A DNA stretch of 64,000 nucleotides. Origin: Cymbidium sinense. Lineage: Eukaryota > Streptophyta > Magnoliopsida > Asparagales > Orchidaceae. Positions within the stretch are counted from its first letter, which is position 1; the number at the start of each line of letters is the position of its first letter. The notes below the pieces were generated by a model. That model saw only the letters and a program-made list of their open reading frames with translations. It made no database searches and was not told where the DNA came from. The stretch is taken from assembly GCA_021442155.1 (NCBI GenBank), contig CM038220.1, forward strand, positions 77,053,817-77,117,816, in the 5' to 3' direction. This document shows positions 24,854 to 36,510 of the stretch, one piece after another. The position numbers were made by a program, and so were the translations under genes.

Positions 24854-27800
24854 TATACCAATACATTTCAAATGACCAATGACTACTAAACCAACCCATG
24901 ACCAAACCCAAATCGCTCAAATGGGTCAAATTGGTCAACTTGACCCATTTGACCTAGATGAAATCAAATGAACCAAATCCAAATATAAATCAAATTGAAC
25001 CAAACCAATAATACAAAAATATTTCAAATGGTCATGTGAACTTGACCCGACCCTTAGTTTGACCCAGTTTGACCAATTGGTCAACTTGCCCCAAATTGAT
25101 CCATTTTGACCTAAATGGGTCAACATGAGCCAAATCATATCAAATCAATTTAAAATTCATTGAAACTTGACACAACCCATTTTTCAATCATACAAAACAT
25201 ACTCAAATTGAAATCCAAGCCAAATGACCATTTTACTCCTAGGTCAAGGGGTAACCTATGGCCAATTCTACTTGGAATTTGGTCAAATCCTCTTCATGAC
25301 CACTTGACACCCTCTTAGTGGACTCCATGGACACTAGTAAGAGTGGTGCACATGGCCCAATGGGTTTGGGTCAGCCAAACCCAACCCAATGGCCAAACTG
25401 ACCACCCACTTAGAAATTGAGAAAATGGGATCCCTCCTCCACTCAATTAAGCTCATGAAAACTTCTCCACTACCTCCCTCTGGCCAAACAAAATTACATG
25501 GGGTTCAAAATAGCCTAACTAACTCAACCCATAGGATCAATTTGATCAAAATGACATCTCTAAGCTCGGTTGTCCAATCTCCTAGGGGGAGATATACTCC
25601 CCCTAATTTCATTTCATTTTTACACTCTCACACTCAATTGAAGCTAAGGAACTCAGATATAGCATCCTCAAACTCCTCCAAGCTTTCTAGAGCCATTTGG
25701 AATTCTCCATTCTTGATTTTCTCAAGCCAAAAATAGGGGAGCTCCGTTGAAATTTCCATGTCACTCAATACCCAATATCTAGCCAATTGCTCTTGCAAGC
25801 ACCCTCAGGGGACTCAATCAAGTTGATCCAAAGCTTCATCCAAGTTCTCAAGGCATAGAGGGAAGCTAGACCAAGGTCGCACCCAATTGAAGCCCACCTT
25901 GGTCAATAGAAGGATCCATTCAACCTCAAGCCTTTAAACCTTCAACAGGGCTTTGTCTCCACTAGATGAAGATACCTCGATGGTTAGAAGCGCCGCTGAT
26001 AGCCTCCGGCAAGGTACTATTCAAAACCGAGCATAATGTGAAATTTTTTTGGTCTTTTTCGAAGGAAAGTTTCACCCAAAGTGAAATGGACCGTTAGATC
26101 TTAATCCCCTTGCATGATGATGGTGTGGGTTGAGTTTGAGCTCAATCCAAGCTCAATCGAGCTCAGATCATGCCCTTAGGAGTGAACGAATGCCCTATCC
26201 TACAGGCAAGCTCAGTGACAGATCATGGACCATCCATGCGTGCATTTTGAATGGACAGTCCTGATCAAACCATGTACGATCCCTCAATTTATCCTTTAAG
26301 AATTGCTAGTTTAATCCCGACCGTCCAATCTTTGATCACACTATTGAGGAGAAAGCGCATAGCGCCGCCAGCTAACAGCGCATGGGATGTCACTACTTAA
26401 ATAGCAAATCTCATCGTGCACGTGGAAAGCGCACACCGCGTCAGCAGTCCACATGGCGCCGGGTTTAATTATATAATTAGGGGTTTTAATTAATTCTTTA
26501 ATCACTGAATCTTCAAATATTCACAACTAAATGTAGAAAAAAATCAGAAAAATACAAAATAAAATGCATTATAAAGATAATTTAATAAGGAATAATCTAA
26601 AATTATTTCCAATTGACTTTGAATAATGATTTTTCCTTAATTAGGGTTTTAGTGAAAACTTAATAACCCTAATTACTCCCTAATGACTTCATTAATTTGT
26701 TTGAAATTTCTTAGATGTAGTTAGTTAGATGACCTCTATCTCCCCCAATTCTCTTGGAATTTATTGATGAGTTAATTAGGAAAATCAATTAATGAATCCT
26801 TAATCACTCTTAATGTAATTAAGGGTAATTAAGCATATGAATAGTGGTTTAATCCCTTGATTAAGTTAATTAAACTTTGTTTAAGTGAAGAGGAGGTTTA
26901 TGGAATGGGTTTGGGGTATTTTCCCCAAGTCATTCCCTAAACCCCCATCCTTCCTTAATCCAAATTTAATTAAGGGCTAATCCACTAATCACCTACTTAA
27001 TTAACTTGATAAAATTTTCAAAACATTCCAGAACTCAATCAATCCTTCTTGGGTAGACACTTAGGTGCTCAATAACCTAAGTAACTTAAGGAAATCAAAA
27101 TCCATCCCACATGTGTGGGAAGGGTTATGAAAGTACTTAAATTAAAGCTTTTAGCTTAATTAATCACTAATTATGAGCCAATTGCATTAGACCCTTTCTT
27201 TCCTAGGTGCATTGCTGATTTAAATTTCTTGTAGTTTTATGTCATACATTGGCTCATAATTATTTGATTAAATAAGTTAAAGTGGTGTAGGTAATGAACT
27301 TAATGAATACCTTAACCTAAGTAAAATATAAAATTAATCTAATGGTTCTAAAAATTAAACTAAAACAACAAACACATGTGGGAGATGGGTTAGGACTAGA
27401 AAACCATTTCACATTCCTTAAAATAACTCAAATAAAATTCAAACAAAAATGAAAAGCTCTCTTTAAATCATTTTGATTTTCCTTAAATGTTCTTATTCCG
27501 TAGGATTGTCTTTAGAAATTAGGGTGAATGAATTTACATTACTTTCATCACTTTATTTCTTTCCTAGCATGCTAAATGTGTATGTCATATGATAATCATG
27601 CTTTCATGTCTTTTGAAAAATCAAATTAAAGTGAAATGTTTCCTTTATGTCAAATTGCATGCTTTGGCTAAAGTAATAATATGAATTGCTATTATGACTA
27701 TTAAATTCAGAAAATTATTTTTGAAACTTATAAATCAAACATACAACTGAAATATTTGCTACTTATAATTATTTATAAGCTTGCATGTGAATAGCATAAA

Positions 27801-30800
27801 ATGTGTTATGTGATTCCTTCGCTTTCTTAACATAGGTTTGTATGAAATTTTCCAAGTGTATAGTCCATTCGAAAAGGACATAATACTTGCTTAAATCTAT
27901 TCTATACACTCATATGTCATAACTTAAGAAGGAATTCCACATCACACATGTAAACTAAACAATCAAACCAAAATCAAACAAACATAAACTTTTTTTTTGT
28001 ATGATTATCTTTCCATGCATTTCTTTATGTGCATGCACATGTATTTAAGAAAAGTGGTATATTAGTCTAGACAACCCTAGGGTTGCGAGACTTTAAGTAT
28101 CCTTAAGTAGGTCTTGTACCTTACACCCATGGTGCTAACAATGGCGTCGTACTCACTTATGTCTTTTATACTTGTAAATGTGCATATGAAAAATGGATAA
28201 AAGAATCTCTCTTTCTACTTAATAAAAATCATGCATCATAAAGCATCCAAATTTTTTTAAGTAACATCACTTAGCATTCATTATTAAGGTGTGCTAAACA
28301 TTTTTATGCATGTATAGATATGCTTAGGATTCATCCATATGCATGTTACACATGTTGGGAAAGAAATAAAGTGTTGTGTGTTTTGTGATAGTAATTCACT
28401 TTACTTAATCTTAAAATATCTTTCTCTTTGAATAGATTTGTTTAGAGTCCATCTAAACTTAGGATTAATTAAAACACATAATAGAACATTCACTAAACAA
28501 AAATAAAATATGAATCTACCTTAGAAATTACTTAAGGTAGGGAAGAAAGAGAAGTTCTCTTCTCTTTTCCTCTCTTTACAACACTTAGTAATTAATTGTA
28601 GGTTCATTCAAACCAAATCAAATCACAAAATAAAATTAATTAAATCAATTACATCACTTAAATGAAACCACCCTCTAAGTTGAACATTTTCACACTTAGA
28701 AAATTAACCTTAAAGCCTAGCTAAGTACACCACACAAACCTTAAATGACACACACATTAGGCTAAGTCACCACTTCTAGTCCAATGTTAGGGCAGTGCAT
28801 GGTTTGATGTTTGCTTTTATTTTATGATATGATATTTTAATCTAGATGTTAAGGTGTATGTGTGTAGACTAAATGGTAGGGCGATCTTAGTCTAACCATT
28901 ATCTTCTACATGGATTGTGCTTAAGGGGCGTTGTAATAAAAATATAACTGCTTTTGTTGTGCAAGTGTTTATATCCCTAAGCATAATATAAAATAGGCTA
29001 GGTGGACTTGGTTACCCATGTGTGGGGTGCTAAGCTCAATTTATACATATACATGCTTGGGATTATATGATTTATTTAGCTAATCTCTATTTTTGTAAGT
29101 TTTAGTTAGATTTCCTTTTTCACATTTTCATGTAATTTTGCAATTAGATTTGGAAGTGATTATTACAGTTAGTATGAGCATTGGTTATAAGACTATGTCT
29201 TATGTACCGTGTGAAGCCTTTGGAGAAACCACATTCCAATCAACCAAAAGAAGAAATAATAAAGGAGAAAGAAGAAAGAAGAAGAAAGAAGAATAAATAA
29301 ACGAAGAAAAGAAGAAAGAAGATCCCCATAACATGAATTCATTCTTGATTGTAATTTATTCATTTGTAATCCGGGTTGTATAAGGATAGAGCTCTGCTAT
29401 CCAATTTATTTTTGGGTTTGTGCGGTAGAGCCTGACCATAAATGACCTCTTATTCTTTTGCACTAGCTTTATAAATTGATCGATGTTTGTTTAGCTTGTG
29501 CATTAAAATGGCATATTTTTCTAATTTTTTTCGTGCTTTAATGTATGGCCTAATAGATGATTAGGCTCTTAGGAAAATAAATTTTCTATCAACATAAATA
29601 ACTCAAAACTAAAAATAAATAACTCATAACCTCATCTAAAGCCTAGGTTATAAATCAAGATAAAAGAATTAGCAACCCATAGCTGGATGTTGTATTACTT
29701 TTCTCACATCATCCATAAAAAGCATCTTATTTCACTCTTGATTAGAGGGCTTACACCTTCGCTAGAGAAATGGGATTAACCTTTGAGAGCCATGGTGGAA
29801 ACACACCTCCTTATCTTGCTGATTTTGGCCCATAATCTAAAGCCTGTGTCAAATTGATTATCCAAAATGAAAATAAAACATAACAAAAAATTTGCATTAG
29901 ATTTGAGTCATGAACTCAATGCCCTACATGATCTAGTCTTTTAGGGAGTGTGTTTAAGGACTTAGTCTCTTTCTAAATAAACAACATCTTAGCTATCTTG
30001 CAAAAGAATTTGACTTGTTTATATGTATTTAAAATCATAGGAGGAGTTAGTTGGCGGCCACCCCTAGGGTTGTAAGTCCAACAGTCAGGTGGTTTATCCT
30101 CCCTTGTGGAGGTAAATGAAATACCCATTTTCTCCTTAGATTTAGGTCGTGCTTTTGGCCCTCGCCAAAGCTCCTTAGATTTAGTTTCAGAGGTTGCTAC
30201 TTCCCTTTGTGGGCTATGAGCATAAATCCTCACCTCTTAGGTATTTCCATGATCTTTTTTTGTGGAATTGTAAGCCCTAGATTTCTAATAAAAATTCAAC
30301 TCAAATAAATAAAATTCAACTTCAAAAATGTAAAGCCCAAACCATATGATAATTTGGGAAGCTTGCTAGGATTCCTAACATCTTGAACATCCCCTACTTA
30401 TCTCCATTTGGTTTTGATAAGAACTCCCTTCTCTTGATTGATCCCACTTAATTTTCTAAAATTAAACCAATCGATTGATAGTCCTACCTTTTAAAATCTT
30501 TGGAGACAATAATTATTTACCTTAATCGAGAGTATTCTTAAAGAATCCCATTCCTTAGGATGTAATTAACTATAGGGGCTTGCCCCTGTAGAAAACTTAA
30601 TGAACCAGTTTAAAATAAACCTTCTTTACTTTTTCATGTAAAGTAGGGGAAGAATCTCTGGCACATTCTGAAGATCCATAGTCTTTAGGAGTCCTTATTA
30701 AGGTGATTGGGTCCATTTATAGGATGGTGAATTCTGTCTCTCTAGATAGTACACCATTCCTCAATATCATACCCGATCACCCTAATAAGAATATCTACGG

Positions 30801-30905
30801 ATCTGCGTGGTGTCCAACACAAGAAGTGCTCGATCATTTTTGTTCTTCATTTATTTATTTTTCCTCTAAGAAGATTAGATGAAGGATATAAAATTTTTCA
30901 CCACA
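24854..30905 (+). mobile_element. E2 5' LTR, second segment
   Basis: Resumes the E2 LTR and runs to CACCACA (30,899-30,905), 8 bases before the PBS. Contents: the rest of the TTGACC zone, the hairpin at 25,585-25,603, a block with CAGGGCTTTGTCTCCACTAG near 25,950 (shared by all copies), the GC-rich module with CACGTG at 26,419-26,424, a TTAATTA zone, the GGTATATTAGTCTAGACAAC block near 28,057, and the last 2.5 kb with landmarks near 29,015, 29,370 and 30,040. No gene. Promoter, R region and polyadenylation site must lie here but cannot be placed from sequence alone. Confidence 0.85.
26330..26465 (+). promoter_or_regulatory. GC-rich module with G-box, E2 5' LTR
   Basis: Contains GCGCATAGCGCCGCC and CACGTG (26,419-26,424, in GTGCACGTGGAAAGCGC), a palindromic core recognised by plant bZIP and bHLH factors. 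The paired 3' LTR module has two CACGTG sites. The function is inferred from the motif alone. Confidence 0.4.
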
Positions 30906-30913
30906 GATTTTTT

Positions 30914-30931
30914 TGGCAACTCCACTGGGGA
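30914..30931 (+). other. Primer-binding site of E2
   Basis: TGGCAACTCCACTGGGGA, two transitions from the E1 PBS TGGCGACTCCGCTGGGGA. Both changes are G to A at former CG or CGC sites, as expected from decay of methylated cytosine on the other strand. It directly follows the T-rich spacer after the LTR end. Confidence 0.85.
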
Positions 30932-33577
30932 AGGTTCTTCTCTCCATCTTTAGTAAATGATCATTGTATCCAAGTATCGATAGTGGGTTTATACTTTTGT
31001 ATGAATCCAATTCTTTTTTGTTGGCACTTAGTTTATTTCATCCTTAAGCTAAGCTAGCTAACATCTTTCAGTTTTAGGAGCTCATCCCGTGTTGGTCTTA
31101 AAACCCTGTTGGGTTCCCAAATGGGTGAAAATAAATATTTAATAAAAAAAATAACTAAAGACTTCTCCTTACCATTTCTATGGCAAGAAAAGGTTCATTC
31201 CAAAAATAATGAAAAAAAAATTAAACCCTTCATAAAAATCTTGCTTTTCAAAAGAACTTTTTCAAATTGCACATAATAAAATGTTCTGCACAAAAGTTTT
31301 CATAAATCATCCTCATCTAATAATCTTCATGATTGTTATATGTAGGATCATTTCAAAAATAAAATCTAAACAAAATCATCTTTTCTAAAAAGAAAATCAA
31401 CAAAATCATCTTTCCAAAATGAAATCCAATAATCATATTTTTCAAAAAGCACAAATGAATATTTTCATTCAATTTATTGAATGAAGATTTCATTTTGAAA
31501 ACAAAACCATCTTTTCCAAAAAGAAAATCAACAAATCTCTTTTCAAAAATAAAATTAAACAATCATATTTTCAAAAGCACAAGTGAATATCTTCATTTAA
31601 TTTACTGAATGAAGATTTCATTTTCAACAAAATAACATTAGGTTTTTCTTAGTATACCTAAATTTGCTAAGGATCCTCTTTTTCAAAAATCAATCAAAAA
31701 GTAAAACACATTTGGATTTCTTTAGCATACCTAAATTTTCTAAGGATCCTCTTTTTCAAAAATCAATCAAAAACAAAATAACAAAGGATTTTTTTAGCAT
31801 ACCTAAATTTGCTCAAGATCCTCTTTTCAAAATTCAATCAAAAAACAAAACAACATAGGATTTCCTTTGCATACCTAAATTGGCTAAGGATCCTCTTTTT
31901 CAAAAATCAATAAAAAAACACATTGGATTTCCTTAGCATACTTAAATTTGCTATGGATTTCCCTTTTCAAAATCAAATCAAAAACAAAAGAACCACACTT
32001 GGATTTCCTTAGCATACCTAAATTTGCTAAGGACCCTCTTTTTCAAAAACAAATCAAAATCAAAAATTGAAACAAAACACATAGGATTTCCTTAGCATAC
32101 ATAAATTTGCTAAAGATCCTTTTTTCAAAATCAAATCAAAAACAAAATAAAAAACAAAACATTTGGATTTCCTTAGCATACCTAAATTTTCTAAGGATCC
32201 TCTTTTTTGAATCAATCAAGAAACAAAACACATTGGATTTCCTTAGCATAACTAAATTTTCTAAGGATCCTCTTTTTCAAAAATCAATCAAAAACAAAAT
32301 AACATAGGATTTCCTTAGCATACCTAAATTTCTAAGGATCCTCTTTTTCAAAAATCAATAAAAAAATAAAACACATTTGGATTTCCTTAGCATACCTAAA
32401 TTTGCTAAGGATCATTTTTTTAGAAAAATCAATCAAAAACGAAACAACATAGGATTTCCTTAGCATACCTAAATTTGCTAAGGATCCTTTTTTTTTCAAT
32501 AATCAATCAAAAAACAAAACAACATAGGATTTCCTTAGCTTGCCTAAATTTGCTAAGGATCCTCTTTTTCAAAAATCAATAAACAAAAAAACACATTAGA
32601 TTTCCTTAGCATACCTAAATTTGCTAAGGATTCCCCTTTTCAAAATCAAATCAAAAATAAAAGAACCACACTTGGATTTACTTAGCATACCTAAATTTGC
32701 TAAGAATCCACTTTTCAAAAATAAATCAAAATAAAAAAATTGAAACAAAACACATAGGGTTTCTTTCGCATACCTAAATTTTCTAAGGATCCTCTTTTTC
32801 AAAATCAAATCAAAAATAAAATAAAAAATAAAACATTTGGATTTCCTTAGCATACCTAAAGTTGCTAAGGATCCTCTTTTTCAAAGTCAAATAAAAAATA
32901 AAATAAACACATTTGGATTTCCTTAGCATACCTAAATTTTCTAAGGATCCTCTTTTCAAAAAAAAATTAATAAAAAATAAAACAACATTAGGATTTCCTT
33001 AGCATAGCTAAATTTGCTAAGAATCCCATTTTCAAAAATATTCAAAAAAATAAAACACATCTTGGATTCTTCATTTAACATACCCAAATTTTCTAAATAA
33101 GGATTCCATTCTCAAATTCACAAATGATTCACAAAATAAGCAAACAAAATAAAAAGAAATTATTTTCAAATATCTCACCTAGCATACCCAAATTTGCTAA
33201 GTGAGCGAATTCAAAAATCATAAATAAAAAAAAAAACCAATTTGACCCTTTACTAACATACACAAATTTGTTAAATAAAGGGTCCTCAAATTCAAAAATC
33301 AAATTCAAATATGAACCTATGGAAGCATCTCTCCAAAAATATTTGAACCCATTTTCAACATACCCAAATTTGTTGAAAATGAATTCTACATTCAAAATTC
33401 CTCTTTTCAATCAATCTCAAAATCTCTAAATTCATTTGAGCTCCACTTAACACTTTCAAGTTGTTGCGTGTTGGTTCAAATTATAAATTCAAATTCAAAA
33501 AATTAATAGAAATCTGATTCAAGTTTATTTTCAACATTGTAGACTTCAGTCAATTCAATCAGTTTCAGTTTATTGCA
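30932..33577 (+). other. E2 5' leader between PBS and ORF1
   Basis: No gene seen. It is occupied by AT-rich spacer (30,932-31,430) and the hairpin array (31,430-33,382). Open frames at 31,353-31,562 (-), 31,664-31,858 (+), 32,107-32,307 (+), 32,596-32,853 (-) and 33,129-33,410 (-) arise from repetition of the same units and are not taken as genes. Confidence 0.75.
31430..33382 (+). repeat. Tandem hairpin array in the E2 leader (~23 units)
   Basis: Units of about 65-100 bases, most with CCTTAGCA, a 10-base loop TACCTAAATT, then TGCTAAGG (example 32,007-32,032), usually preceded by GGATTT and followed by ATCC, which extends the stem. Distal units differ in arms but keep the fold: GACCCTTTA and TAACA paired with TGTTA and TAAAGGGTC (33,244-33,284), and CATTTTCAACA paired with TGTTGAAAATG (33,350-33,381). 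Spacers are A-rich (CAAAAATCAATCAAAAACAA type). In element sense the loop is near-invariant, TACCYAAATT. It corresponds to the E1 array at 1,741-3,110. Confidence 0.88.
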
Positions 33578-35150
33578 ATGGCATCGCAAAAGTATGTGTT
33601 GACATTTTCTCATGAGATGGATTTGGCCTTGGATCAGGCCAGCCTTCCATGATCTGACTATGCCCACCTCTTCCACTTTGGTCGAGGCTTTGAGGGGTCC
33701 AGTATTACATGTGAGGGAACCCCCTCACGATAGTTAGCAAGAGCGTGGTGACCGGGCAGAAGCCGGCCATCCAGGTTGACATGCCATTTGATTCAGAGAT
33801 TCTCTCACTAAAGAGGAAGGCTGCGACAATTCCCACATCAATAGTAGCAGTGACAGTGCCAGTGCATCCGATTGTTCCTTATGCTGCCCCAGTTGGGCTA
33901 GTACCCACTCGCTGGCTCCCTCCAAGGGGAAGACACCCCTGATTCCAGGGATTATATCTCCTGCTTTCGAGGTTGGGTCTAGTTCCTACTCTGCTCAACC
34001 TACCAGGACTCAACATAGAAACAAGAACCACATGATCAAGTAGTCTCACACTCGCATTACTAGGGAGTTAGAGGTAGCCACTTTAGTGTAGAGGAGTTAC
34101 GATGGTTTCCCCACTGGTTACAAAAAATTAGTTCCACCCTCTTCTAGATCTGATAGAGAGGATGTCAGGAGGATTTCTGCTTCACCTCCACCAATAGTTC
34201 AGTTTCAGGCACTTGTTAGTAAGAGGAGGAGGTCATACACTAGCCTTCGATCAATTTTATCGATAGTGAGCCTATGGATGATCGAGAGGCTCTTTGATTT
34301 TTGTTGTCATTCCCAGTAGTGTTGGCGGCAGAGGGGGAGGCCCATTCATCAGTTCATGTTACTAGCTGGGAGTGACAGAGGTACAACCGATAGTTAGTGG
34401 CCTCCTTAATTATAGACTTTTCAGATTGACATGCGTGTCGATCATACTGATAATATCTTATTGATGGGGACTACATATCATAGAGAGGAGCTCCTATCCC
34501 AAGAGAGTCGGTGGTGCCGCCCAGCATCTCCTATTCATGTTCCATCATCTACTGTTCTAGCCAAGGCCATAAAGGCCGCATCAGGGGAGAAGAGAACCCC
34601 GTTGGTGATCCAACTATGGCCAAGAGATACTGTTTCATCTACACCAGCTATTGTGATGAGGCCGAGCTCTCCTTCTCGACCTTCTACTCCAGTAGTGGTG
34701 AAGAAGAAATGGCAACCTCGAAGCATAGTAGTCATCCCATCACCACCACCACCGCAGCAGGCTATGGAGATAGTCACAATAGTTGAGGTAGGCGGAGATA
34801 GTTTAGTTATCCCCATGGCCATAGATTCGTGTACCACCGCATGCGATCCAGTAGCAGTCAGAAGTATCTTTCTCTAGTGAGCGTATCCCTCATAGGGTTA
34901 GCTCTCCAGCAGTAGTAGGGGTTAGATGCCTATCTATTCATGATAGTGATCCTACTACCGATCAGACCCAATCTTTTGTGCCTATTCAGTTGGACTGATC
35001 CCTAGATGACATAGTGGCTCAGTATCTAGTGGAGAAGAAGGAAATCTTAGGATATGCCTAGTCTGATTTAGAGCATGAAAAGGTCAGCTTTGATCTGAAT
35101 GAAGATGATCTATTAGAGGATTCAACAGGGTACACATGGTAGATACCAGA
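33578..35150 (+). pseudogene. ORF1-like protein of unknown function (E2 copy, broken)
   Basis: The start ATG (33,578-33,580) gives MASQK, the same start as E1. Similarity to the E1 relic runs through LALD, a FGRGFEGSSITCEG segment, the FEVGS block near 33,970, an SDREDVRR-like stretch near 34,150 and the DHTDNILLMGTT block near 34,440-34,480. The best open piece is 34,431-34,877, rich in Pro, Ser and Val, with PSSPSRPSTPVVVKKK. Stops and at least three frameshifts break it. No known domain is recognised. It may originally have been one frame with gag or a separate ORF1 as in Ogre; the decay does not allow a choice. Confidence 0.65.
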
Positions 35151-35176
35151 GGTTCCCTCCCTCGTGATAGTAGACT

Positions 35177-36510
35177 TTGGAAGGTGCTGAGGCCGAGCAG
35201 AAAGACACAACCTATTCTACCCAACACCTCCTTCAGCAAATAAAGCAGAAAGATGAACAAATAAATAGGATGGGGAAGCGGCTTGAGGACTTGCTAGCAG
35301 CAGTTTTGGCATTACAAAATCAAGCCTCAGTAGTTCATCCTACTATAGTTGAGACTAGTCAGTCAGAATTGGTGCATGTCTTAGATCCAGCCAAGACTTT
35401 ACCTCCAGTAGAGCAGGGCAACACCAACCAGTGTAGGAAGGTAGTGGATAGTACCTCCATACAGGAAAAAGATATCAAAACTATGGTTAAGCAGCAGATG
35501 AGAGAAGCATTGGCTCAAGGCCAAGGAGGATCATCAGTTCCAAAGGGTAGACCCTACCTAGAGGAATTTGATGCCATCCAATATCCTAAGGGTTTTGTGC
35601 TTCCTTCTTTCAAGGGCTTCAATGGTAGTGGGAACCCGAGGCAACATATTGCGCACTTTAGAGCCAGTTATTGCAACACTGATGACAGTGATGCTTTTCT
35701 CTTCTGACTCTTTATCAGTAGCTTAGGAGGCATAGCCTTCGATTGGTATGCTGAATTTCCTAATAGTTCAATGAAGACTTTTGCTGAGTTGGAGCAACTC
35801 TTCATCAAGAGGTTTGTTGGAGCTCAGCAAAGGGTGACTGTAGGTGATCTCGTTGTGGCTCAACAAAATTCTGGTGAGTCCCTCATTGATTATATTCTCA
35901 GATGGCATAATCTGAGTATGAAATGTGAATCACAGTTGTTTGAATAGCATGCCATTAAAATTCTATTGAAGAATATTGATGGCCGATCGCCATCATGCTT
36001 AAAGGTTTCACCATAAAAATATTTGAGAAACTAATCAACAAGGTGGATAGCTTACAGGGAGAAGCCAAACAATCGCCTTTTTTGGACCAATCAACAAAGC
36101 AAAAGCCACAAAAAGCTTTTGAGAAGAAGCCCAGGGCAATGATAGTAGTAGACAAGGGGAAGCAGTTGGCCAGAGAACAGTTTGAGAGACCTTGAGCCAC
36201 AACCGTCAGTTCCACCTCCTCTACCACCATCGAGGTAGTCCTACTGGCTGCCACAGCAGCCTCCACGGCCTTCACCACCTCCTCCTCAGCCACATCATCA
36301 GCAGCAGCTGTACACATACCCATTGCCAGATACCTACGGTCTACCTACTCTTATGGATAAATTAAACAAACCATATTCATTTAAGCGGGAGGTAATCAGA
36401 AAGACCTTTAAGAATCTCTTAAAGAAGCCTAATTTTTAGCTACCCGAACCTAGGAGACTAGAGGAAGTGGGCAAAAGTAATGATTTAAACTTTTGCCCCT
36501 ACTAACGCAT
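35177..36510 (+). pseudogene. gag: gag, N-terminal and central part (E2)
   Basis: Retrotransposon capsid precursor, which would assemble the particle that packages element RNA. The ATG at 35,177 opens 176 codons: a predicted coiled coil around residues 17-50 (LLQQIKQKDEQINRMGKRLE), then the capsid-like segment with LPSFKGFNGSGNPRQHIAHF. After a TGA near 35,705 the same frame continues with SSLGGIAFDWYAEFP, FAELEQLFIKRF and SLIDYILRWHNLS, all typical of the Retrotrans_gag family. A frameshift lies near 35,990. A Pro/Gln-rich spacer follows (36,210-36,310), then LPEPRRLEEVGKSND and NFCPY, the conserved segment preceding the gag-pol linker in Tat elements. S2 interrupts the next codons. No CCHC zinc knuckle is evident. 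Confidence 0.87.
36506..36510 (+). repeat. Target-site duplication CGCAT, left copy
   Basis: Directly precedes S2 and is repeated at 43,648-43,652. Joining across one copy restores the reading frame of gag (…PY, stop in place of His, R M L G H). Confidence 0.8.

Noticed and set aside
31430..33382. CRISPR-like array of short repeats
   Set aside because: Units are variable in length and arms, spacers are low-complexity A-rich DNA rather than unique, and the array sits in a plant retrotransposon leader between PBS and ORF1.
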